From: Muricea muricata
Taxonomy: Eukaryota > Cnidaria > Anthozoa > Malacalcyonacea > Plexauridae
Assembly (NCBI GenBank): GCA_963855995.1
Contig: OY979717.1
Span: forward strand, 69,858,354 to 69,922,353
Direction: 5' to 3'
Length of the DNA: 64,000 nucleotides
The position numbers and the translations under genes are program-made. Shown piece by piece: positions 55,201 to 64,000 of this stretch; position 1 is the stretch's first letter; every line of letters starts with the position of its first letter. The notes under the pieces were generated by a model. That model did not search any database, was not told where the DNA came from, and saw nothing but the letters and a program-made list of their open reading frames with translations.

Positions 55201-55400
55201 ATCCAATTGAAAATTAGCCGCATACGGCGTACTAAGGGTCCTTTATCTGGACTTGCAAAAATAGCGTTTAAAACAAGAAAAAAAGACGACACAGAAAACT
55301 ATTTTGATTTGGAAATTCCCCGCCATCTTGCGCGAAAACAGTTCGTGGACTCCACGAAAGTCAACGTTGACGCATGCTCAAACAAATTTCCCAGCTGCTA
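52274..55400. mobile_element. possible degenerate TIR transposon
   Basis: TAGCAGCTGGGAAATTTGT at 52,274-52,292 recurs inverted at 55,382-55,400. Inside the left end, an ATG at 52,698 opens YSNEDMADMLQLN and so on, ending at a GTAAGT donor. YSNEDMADM resembles the start of a DUF4817-type helix-turn-helix found in some transposon proteins. No complete transposase is seen, the target duplication is unclear, and the extent is uncertain. Confidence 0.35.
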
Positions 55401-56041
55401 TATAGGATATATAAAGTAAAACGTTAAATGTGATCATTTAATTGCTGTCGTGAGAGGACGGACATTGTTTTAGACTAGAAGCTTACTCGTGATCAGCTAT
55501 ATTTCCGAGTATTTTAGTATTATTTCTTATAATAAATTACGTTTGTTACAAAAAGTTTAAAACATAAAAATTGTTAAATTCATGCACAAAGCGTAAACAT
55601 GGAAGTTGGAGTTGTTATTTGACCAAATAACACTAATGTGTATCAAATTACGTGAATTTTTTAAAAAAATTTTTGTTTTGAAGTTATTATGTAAGCCTAT
55701 GTAAGCCTCAGGGATACATGTTTTTTTTTAGAAAAAATAAACTGAACTACATCGACCGATTGGCTAAAGAAATATAGTCAAAATGAAAATATAAGAAAGG
55801 ACATCATGATGCATATGGTATTTTTCGGTCGTATTAATGCCCTAAATATATACAAATTAGTATACAAGTATGTAAAATGATTAGAAATATGCAATTCGCG
55901 CATGTCTTCAATTTCCACTGTTACACGTCATGATTTATGGAATACTCAATTAGAATGTGACGTAACAATATTGCAACGTTCGAACGATCGATAATTGTAA
56001 TTCGTTTTCATAAATAATGTGCGTAAATTAAAAAAAGAAGA

Positions 56042-59000
56042 ATGCAATCAAGAGAAAGTGTCAAGTTGCCACCAATTGTCAATACTAATAATAATAGAGA
56101 ACCCGAAAAAAAAGAACGCACTTCAGAAAGGGAGAGTAATTCAAGTTCTACATCATCAAACAGAAAATTTAGATCTTTTAAGCAAGTGGTAAATATTGTT
56201 GGTAAAAACTCGAAATGGACTAGAGATAGGAATAAAGAAGTGCAAGAAGATCAATTAAAGAACATTACCTCAGAGGTCGACAAACGTTTGTCATTTAATG
56301 TAAGTGGTAAGTATCCAATCCTATTTATGCTCTGACCATCATTAAATTTTTCAAAGCTTGACTTAATTGAAAGGCCCGCTTCGTTACTGCATGTCTCAGT
56401 CGTCTTTTTTGTCGGTTATCCTGGAAACCGTACAACCACTTACGATTGAAAACGACAGCTTTTAGGCAATTAAAATAACTGATAAAAGTTACAACACTGG
56501 GTGATCCTCGTTGTTCAAAAACCTTTTTGTTAGTTTCAAAAACTCACTACCGTCTCTGCAAGAGAAGCGTTCCAAAAATATTTGACTAATTCATTTACTC
56601 AACTTTAGGAGTTCCTGTGATCAATCCACCAAAATTTTGAAGAAGTTTCTTAAAAGAATTCACGTTGACTTTCTGTTAATTTACCAATCAGAATGCTACA
56701 TTTTATTCGTAAGCATTCTAATGGGTCAATATGGTAAATAAAAAGGAAGTTGTGAACATTTTCAAAATTTGAGGAATCACGGGAGGAATTGATCACAAGA
56801 ACTGGTAAACTTGAGCAAAGGTTCAAATATTTTCGGGACGCTTCTATTGCCACGACTGTAATAATTCATAATTGATATGTGATAAAAGCACCAGTAGATT
56901 TTCACAAAACTTTTGCCTCGATTTTCTTGGTTTATGCAACAACTATATTGAATATTCTTTCGTGAACAAGCTGACAAGATGGCTATAAAATGGATCGTTT
57001 CCATACGATTGATTGCCGTATTCAAGGATATCGATTTTACCAAAATCAATGGATGGCGAAATCCATTCAGCTTCCAATATGTAGATTTCGCAATTTTGTT
57101 ACTGCATACTTCTGGGGTCAGTTGTACGAAGGGTGAATAGCGCTACCGGATCAGTGATTTGGCGTACTAGTAAGGAATAAAAAGTGATTCTGAAGGCTCT
57201 TTTGCACTAATCAAAAAACTCGCAAGCTTGCTCGCATCTAATTACTATGAATTGTCAAGTATTGTGATTGGATAAAATCACTTAGCATGCTTATAATGAT
57301 TCATATTGATAATAATTTTATAAGTTACTTAACATGTTTGGAGTGTCATTATCTGGTTGGAAGCGCTATTTATCTTCCCTATAACCACCCTCTGATGACT
57401 AAAACTGCCCATTTTGTGGCTTGTTTGTGGTTGACGATGCAGCTAATAAATACAAAGGCGATTTATAGTTTATATTAGTTATGTTGAACATTTTGTCGCA
57501 GTTCCAAACGATTATTTCAGCGTTCAAAGCTCATGTACGTTCAGTTGGTCGCCTATCGTCAGAGGTGAAAAAAGCTTTAAAGAAATCGTCTTGGCACAGA
57601 ACTTCAAAAGATTTGACGTTAATTCAGAATGTCATCATGAGAATTAAAGCTTTTGAAACATATTCTATGGCTTTGAAGACTGAACTTTCTCGAGTGCTCT
57701 TGTATCAGAAATTTGAGAAAGGACGCGTTGTGGTACAGCAAGGTATAGAATAGGCAGTATACAACTGCTCTTATTATAAATTGTGAGCAGACCATGCAGT
57801 AAACAATCAGTTTTTAGAAATGATAAGTTTAATAAAAGGACCTGCAACCAGTTGCATAAAAACGTTACTAAAGTTAGCTATGATCAAGGGAAGCGTCAAC
57901 AAATCAGACCAACCTATTTTGTACTTAATCACTATTTAGCTTCAAAGTGTTGTATAAAAAATGGATTGAGAGTTTTTTTATGCAACAGGTCCCTGATCTT
58001 GTTTACCGGGAAGACATGACCTTGCTTTCATTGTACTGGTAGTATATTCTTTCACGACACTCCCATCAAGCTATCATGGTCAAAGTTGCAAATTTTATTC
58101 TTATTACTAGTAGTTTACGTTTTGATATATAACAAATTTAACATGAAAACAATTTCAAGCGCTCTACTTGTAGGTCATTTGGGCGTTTCGTTTTATTTTA
58201 TTGTGTCCGGCATACTGACGGTGCAAAGAGAAGAGAAAGACAATAGAACTCATGAAAAACACATACAGGTATAGTGGACCAACGGTGGGATGAAGTACAT
58301 ACAGTATACCACACTTGGGATTTCAGGATTTTAATACTTTTATTGAAATAATAATAGGTAGATAATATGTAGCTAAGTTGATAATCTGAAACTGCAAGTA
58401 ACAAGCTTTAAACTTGCATCTGTCCCAAGCAGATATCTCTTTTCGTTCACAGTTAATAAACAGACGTCAAACAACCATAAAAATTAACCTTGTAAAAACC
58501 TTGCAAAACGTTGTAAAAACTTGTCAAACTTACAAAAACGTGTTTATTGACAAACTCGTTCGGTCGTTCCAGTTCTAAAAGTCCGCGTTTTAAGACACTA
58601 AATTTAGTCTTATATGAAGTTTTTCACTTCCTAAACAAAACACATAGTCGCACATAGTACACGGCTAAAAATTATGAGCCTGCAGTATAACAGGATTGAA
58701 CAATATTGTCAAAGAGTAGAGACTACAAAGAGGGACAACTTCAGTCAAAAAAGCGTAAGGTGCTGTCGTGATGATTCGTCATGGGCGCCATGTTCCTAGC
58801 CAGTGCCCTAAACAGAAGTATTTCCCCCCCCGGTATTAGTAACCATTTTTAATATTTCCGGCGGAGACAAGCATTCAATATTCGTCATGGGCGCCATGTT
58901 CCTAGCCAGTGCCCTAAACAGAAGCATTTCCCCCCTGAAATATTAAAAATGGTTACTAATACCGGGGGGAAATGCTTCTGTTTAGGGCACTGGCTAGGAA

Positions 59001-62000
59001 CATGGCGCCCATGACGAATCATCACGACAGCACCTTACGCTTTTTTGACTGAAGTGGTCCCTCTTTGTAGTCTCTACTCTTTGATATTGTGCTGCCCACA
59101 TTGCTCATAGTTGTCAATAGAGTCTGAATCAGATGTAACAATGTTGTTCAATGTTGTCGACAACCTTGAACAATGTGGGCAGCACAACATTGTTCAATCT
59201 TGTTCTCAACAATATTGCAACAGGTTTATGATTTTTTGTCGTGTAATATAATCTACATTGAAAAGAAATGCAGTTTCTTATGGTGACTTGAAAAATATAT
59301 ATGCGTTGATGAAGTTAACTCGAAAATTTCGTGCCACAGTGACGCCATGCTAATGATAATTATCATTATTTGTTTCTTTAAAAATTGATCGTCCTTACAG
59401 TCAATGGCCATGAAAATATTTACATAAGCGACCTTTAAATGGTCGGCTGGACTGGTTACATTACTTAAAATATGCAACACCTACTCCGAAAACTAATCCT
59501 CATTGGTTCGTTTTCACTGTTCTTAAACGGCTTTTGAACGCGCGTGATTAGACACCTGCATGGGAAATTTAAGCATTTTAAAACGTTTTTGTTCACAGTT
59601 GGGGTTAGTATATATACAGACGTTCAAACTATAACAAAATAGGATAATTTCTATAGTGTCCTGGTTTTCCACTGGCATGACACTGTACAATATACCCTTT
59701 AAGGTAGCGTCACACTAATGGAGCTATATGCTGTATTGCATTTTATGTTATAAAATATATTCTCAAATTTACCACGGTCGCGTTCTTTGCATTAACAAGT
59801 ATGAAAAGTTTTGGGATGACATAAATTGGATCATTCAAACCACGGTAAAACGATTCATCAATTGACTGTAATCGCATTTTTAGGGTGCAGTAAATTTCGT
59901 TCAACACTATTGTCAATGCCATTTAGACTTAAACGTTCTCGCGTACAAAATAATATTTCGGAACCATTCTCATCCACAGACATGAAAAATTAAATTGACT
60001 TTAATCCACATCGATATGAATCTGTTTTTTTCAGAAGAAAAATCTTCGTCGTTGAGTTTCGTCAGACAACTATAAAACTAGTTTCCCCATGCCCGAGGGC
60101 GTATTCAGGGAAAGAGTTTGTTTACCACCCTGCAACGCCACAACTAGACTTTATGCATGTCTTGGACTTTACAGTCTTGATGCTAGACTTGTCACAAGTC
60201 GATCCTGAGGCGAGCAAGCTTAATGCAAATTTGTCATAACGTAAACTCATTTTTTTTATTTTCGTATAGTGTTTAGGAGAAATGTCTGTAGGAGATGCAT
60301 TTGGAGAACTGGCATTTCAAAACAGCACTCGCACAGCAACAATCGTGTGTAAAACTGATTGCGAGTTTTTAAAAATTGATACGGAAGACTTTAATCAGGT
60401 AAAATTCTAGCTGCTTGCTATCTATGGAGGAACAGTTTGCAGTATTCGTCATACAAAAATGAAATTCTTCTCTATTAAATTAAATTAAGAATTTAAGATC
60501 ATCATACTGAGTTCTTGATCAAACTTTGTATACTTATTCATCTTATCGACTTGGATAATTATTAAGGTATATGGAAAGTAAATAAGGTCCTGCTTTGTAA
60601 TCTACTACACATGTGTGACTCCATTGATAGGCAACATAAAAAGATATCCTTGAAATGTAGGCTAGAGTCTTGCTGAATTTTCAAAATTAGTCTTTTATCT
60701 TTCTATAGGTATTAAGAAACAGCCAACAATTTGATTTTGAGAAGAAAATGATGATTTTCAAAGATCAAGTTCACTTTGAGAAATGGTCCATGCAAGAGAT
60801 CCGATCTGCCAACGCCAACTCCAAAGTTATGATTTTCCCAGCTAATTCGGTAAACTTCATATTATTTTATAATTATGATGTGGTCTGACACCGAGGTGAT
60901 GGAAGAAGTTTAAACCTTTCTTTCACGCTAGAAAAAATTTATAGGATCTTCCGGTCCATTTAATGCAGCAGAAGCTCCCAACAGGAAGTACAATATTTTT
61001 AAACACTCGTTGCTATTGCCTATACTGTATTATATGCCTGTATATTAGCCTTTTGCTATTTAGTATTTTGAATATCTAACGTAATGTCATCTTATATAAG
61101 TCGATCAGAAATGGTTATTGCATAAGGAGTATTTACTTCCACAGATTATTTTAAAAGATAACAACGAAGATTATGTATATTTCGTACAATCTGGAAGATG
61201 CAAGCTAATCCGTGAAGTGACAGTAGTTAAGACAAAGTTACCATTCGGGAAAAGTCATCTCGCCTTGGTTCCACTTAGTAAGACCCCTAAGCTGTCAAAA
61301 GAACAAATACTAGAGAAGCGATACTTGGTTTTAATGAGGATGTGTCATGGAGGATATTTTGGCGTGGGCGAAGATCTCGACCAAACATGGATAATCAGCG
61401 AGGGCAAGGTAAAATATTCAAACAATATTTATTCCCACTCTTATCCAATTCGCCTTTTTGGGAAGTCACGTGTCTATCTATATAAACTAAAGATAAGCTG
61501 ACCGCAAAGAATTGACGATTGTTGATTTTAATTATATGACTGCGTAGTCAGGTTACTAAAACATTAAATTAATAAATACGACGCTCTCTGACTAATAATG
61601 TATTAAATCTTTTGCTTGCCAGACTGCTTAGCTTTCAGAAACATTAGACACCTAAAAGATAATGATTATCAAAATTATGTGCTTACATTCCATACTGCAG
61701 TGTGTTAGCAACTTTTGATGAAGGCCTTGACTCCCAAGCTCAATACGGAAAACCATATTGGCCTTAACCAACCATCCTGTGTGACAAGGGCAGGACAATA
61801 TGGTTTTCCGTATTGAGCTTGGGAGTGAAGGCATTCATCAAAAGTTGCTAACGCACTGCAGTATGGAATGTAAGCACATAATTTTGATAATCATTATGTT
61901 TTAGGTGTCTAATGTTTCTGAAAGCTAAGCAGTCTGGCTAGCAAAAGATTTAATAATACATTATTAGTCAGAGAGCGTCGTATTTATTAATTTAATGTTG

Positions 62001-62558
62001 ATTTTAAGGCCGATTAAACCAAAACAAAACTGAACGGACTGAGAAGGAGGGGGCGGTTTGAAGCAGACTTAATTTAATTTGACCTAAATTATGCTGTTAT
62101 ACTGGAATGGAAATAAAATGGAAAAGAAAGGAAAACAATGGCATGGACTGGAAAGAAATAGAATAGACTACTTAGCGCTTTCCCAGTTAAGTTTAAGAAA
62201 TCCCACTTCATCTTGTTTATGCTGAATTTACTTGAATATGAGTATGTTCTTGTAGAAAGGTCGTTAAATCTTATGACATGTTCATTGACAGGTTGAATGC
62301 CTTCTCGTGAAACGTAGTGTTTTCAAGAAGCATGATGGTGGTCGTGAATTAGCTCTTCTCCGTGAGAAATTAATATCATCACTTCCGACCCGAAGAGAAG
62401 CTTTCAGAAGTTATATCAAGGAACGAAACTGGAGAAAATACAAGAAGGCGTTGATTGACGAACTTGTCAGAAAACGTTGTAAGCCATTGAATACGAAATA
62501 TCAAGATATTCCACACGTTATAAGACGAAGTCACGAACATTATATTAGAAAGTTGTAA
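56042..62558 (+). CDS. CNBD2-like cyclic nucleotide-binding domain protein, paralog A
   Basis: Seven exons: 56042-56306, 57521-57742, 58174-58268, 60270-60398, 60709-60849, 61145-61408 and 62292-62558 (460 residues). Phases match those of paralog B at every junction (1, 1, 0, 0, 0, 0). The N-terminal region is basic and Ser-rich (KLPPIVNTNNN, DKRLSF). Beta-roll: FEKGRVVVQQGHLGVSFYFI, then the cassette DAFGELAFQNSTRTATIVC with FGE at 205-207 and Arg at 215 (one residue shorter between E and R than in paralog B). Hinge: EFLKIDTEDF. Helical: VHFEKWSMQEIRSANANSK. Second CNB-like half: YVYFVQSGRCKLIRE to GGYFGVGED. The C-terminal exon is basic (KERNWRKYKKALIDEL). The start ATG is the first of a long open frame. 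Function is probably cyclic-nucleotide sensing in cilia or sperm, by analogy with CNBD2. Confidence 0.86.
58710..59083. mobile_element. hAT-like fold-back MITE
   Basis: Ends CAAAGAGTAGAGACTAC and GTAGTCTCTACTCTTTG, with long inverted arms (TCGTCATGGGCGCCATGTTC and complement) and an internal direct copy of part of the arm. Flanked by ATATTGT on both sides (58,703-58,709 and 59,084-59,090). It sits inside a smaller palindrome whose arms (TGTGCTGCCCACATTG and inverse) lie at 59,088-59,190. In an intron of paralog A. Confidence 0.85.
61532..61995. mobile_element. 200 bp-arm near-perfect palindrome flanked by a 12 bp direct repeat
   Basis: Left arm 61,559-61,760 and right arm 61,796-61,999 are near-perfect reverse complements separated by a 35 bp loop. 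TGTTGATTTTAA lies on both sides (61,520-61,531 and 61,996-62,007). It has no coding potential. It lies in intron 6 of paralog A. Confidence 0.85.
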
Positions 62559-62916
62559 TACTGGTTTACGAAACTTCGTTTTTCGGTCGATGGTACGTCT
62601 TTTTAACGCATCAGGATTACTATGATGTATGCTAGGGCTCCTTAGTATTTTATTCAAACTCTTAAAATATGTCTTACTCATGTTATAAAAGTCGATTTAT
62701 AAAGATCTATAGTGACATGGATGTTTCTATCTCCATGTCGCGAATTTGTGCTGATTTTTAACAGAAGAAGTTTGGTATAAAAGGGACGAGTTTTAATATA
62801 AATAATTTGGTAGTTCCACTACTTATGATAACAACAAAAGTTTATATTCTCATAAATGAGCGTTTAAAGTTTATATTCTCATATATCATCCGTATATGAA
62901 AAGTCGGTATTTTTTA
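62559..62916. other. convergent gap, probable 3' UTRs
   Basis: Between the stop of CNBD2-like paralog A and the stop of the putative secreted protein. AT-rich with TAATATAAATAAT runs; nothing recognised. Confidence 0.4.
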
Positions 62917-63324
62917 TCATGGTGCAGATGTGAATTGTATATTCCAGTGAGTTCCAATGTGTTCAAGCAAGGCTCCTACGAACAAACAATGTAAGATAAA
63001 TATAAACAAGATCCATTCATTTATAAATTTTGTTAATGTTCCTCTCCTAAAACTTCTTCGTCGAAACTGTTTTCTTTGATTCTTTTGATTCCGTTCTCGA
63101 AAATCATCTTTGTATTTCTCGTGGAGAACTTGATGTGACGGCTCCAGATTATTTTTGTTTTTTCTACGCTCTGAGCTACAGGAACATTGCACATATGGAT
63201 GGCCAGGATGCTGCTTTACGCCTTGCCGGTACTCACTTCTTGCGTCCACGATTGTTTCTATTCCGCCAACTAAAGGACAAAACATTCCGGAGAAAATTAA
63301 ATTTAATAAAAAAGCCCATGACAT
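62917..63324 (-). CDS. putative small secreted basic protein
   Basis: A 135-residue frame starting MSWAFLLNLIFSGMFCPLVG, a plausible signal peptide, followed by a Lys/Arg-rich region (SCSSERRKNKNN, RERNQKNQRKQFRRRSFRRG) with two cysteines (QCSC), and a hydrophobic tail (WILFIFILHCLFVGAL). I do not recognise a family. The dibasic and polybasic sites could suggest a processed secreted precursor, but the tail could instead be a membrane anchor, or intron sequence read through. I prefer this ATG over an upstream in-frame start because of the signal-like N-terminus. Confidence 0.35.
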   Translation of the reverse strand: MSWAFLLNLIFSGMFCPLVGGIETIVDARSEYRQGVKQHPGHPYVQCSCSSERRKNKNNLEPSHQVLHEKYKDDFRERNQKNQRKQFRRRSFRRGTLTKFINEWILFIFILHCLFVGALLEHIGTHWNIQFTSAP

Positions 63325-63375
63325 GTTGATTAAATAAAAATAATTCAAATGATAGTTTTTCAAAAGTAAGTACAA

Positions 63376-64000
63376 TTTTATTGATTATTATAACTGCAGA
63401 AAATGAGGCTGTGCATATACAGAATGATAATGATCGTCTTAACGTTCATTTGCTGGTACCTGTTTACGAAAGCAACAATTCCGTGCACCAGAGATGATTA
63501 ATGTCCAATTTTGGTTGTTCTATAATACTGTTTGAAATAAAAGTTATTGTTACGAAAACCTTTCGAAGAAAAGTTTATAAGCGAAAAGGTTGCGAAAAAA
63601 CCTTTTCACTTGCATACATCGTGACAATTTAAAAAGAAATAACATACTGTAGATGCCCCAATTTGCATCAGACGAAGGCTCAAGTTGGATTGTTAATGCA
63701 GCAGGGAGGTGCTCGATTATTGGAAGTAATAGTACAGTGCCATGATGCAACTATATAAAGCGAGTTGATTACATTCTCACCTGTTGTGAATAGTCGAAGG
63801 AAATTCGACATAATGTTCATAATTGAATAACTATAAAATGCTCCCCTTCCACTTATTCAGATATGTAAGTTGCAATTCACAACCCGGGTAGAAATGCAGG
63901 GGGGAGGTACAGCGTACAAGGCAAACACTGATCTTTCAAGTTTCTCTCGATTTTTTAATAAACATCGCCATTTCAAAACAATCTACAAAGGTTTTCCTAC
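63376..64000. other. no gene recognised
   Basis: AT-rich flank upstream of the putative secreted protein. Short open frames have no features. Confidence 0.4.

Larger units (their letters stand above)
51942..56041. promoter_or_regulatory. divergent intergenic region between CNBD2-like paralogs
   Basis: The two start codons (51,941 minus and 56,042 plus) face away from each other across 4.1 kb. Both promoters should be here. It holds a tandem repeat (52,160-52,260) and an apparent 3.1 kb TIR element. Confidence 0.4.

Noticed and set aside
55129..55419. 96-residue frame in the CNBD2-like intergenic region
   Set aside because: Overlaps the inverted end of a putative transposon and shows no known motif.

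Overview
This window is eukaryotic, AT-rich and intron-rich. Genes occupy several exons with GT-AG borders and are separated by large intergenic and intronic tracts packed with transposable elements. A class VI POU homeobox gene, a phosphopantothenoylcysteine synthetase gene, a CREC-family ER calcium-binding protein and CNBD2-like genes mark it as animal DNA. The repeats (Penelope-like elements with a GIY-YIG domain, CR1-like LINEs with a 2A-like motif, DUF6589 proteins, hAT/ZMYM-type transposases, long fold-back elements) suggest a cnidarian or another early-branching aquatic invertebrate. The species cannot be settled from the sequence alone.

Layout. 1-9.2 kb is a mobile-element nest: a decayed hAT/ZMYM-type transposase (397-2.9 kb), then a minus-strand Penelope-like element broken by a 0.8 kb TIR element (3698-4513) and by a 3.5 kb CR1-like LINE (4802-8347), with an inverted GIY-YIG-bearing Penelope fragment at 8.4-9.1 kb. 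11.2-12.3 kb is the 3' exon of a POU6-type gene (minus). 13.25-14.64 kb holds the C-terminal half of a RecQ-like helicase (plus), which converges on a four-exon DUF6589 gene (21,886 to 14,775, minus). The last exon of that gene is split by a 3,108 bp hAT element with perfect 8 bp target duplications. 22.7-30.1 kb is PPCS (minus).

32.0-38.6 kb is a complete five-exon reticulocalbin/calumenin-like gene with six EF-hands and a KDEL tail (plus). 39.9-41.9 kb is a two-exon gene with a CBM48-like domain (plus). 43.5-45.4 kb is a giant palindromic element carrying half of an integrase-like transposase in both arms. 45.5-51.9 kb (minus) and 56.0-62.6 kb (plus) are two head-to-head CNBD2-like paralogs with the same seven-exon structure. 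A possible small secreted basic protein lies at 62.9-63.3 kb (minus).

Functionally the host genes look unrelated to each other: transcription factor, coenzyme A biosynthesis, ER calcium handling, possible glycogen binding and cyclic-nucleotide sensing. The most informative structure is in the mobile DNA. Nesting order, empty sites and target duplications can be read directly, and one insertion still separates two in-frame halves of a long coding exon. The DUF6589/RecQ pair and the giant palindrome are the best candidates for poorly described systems.
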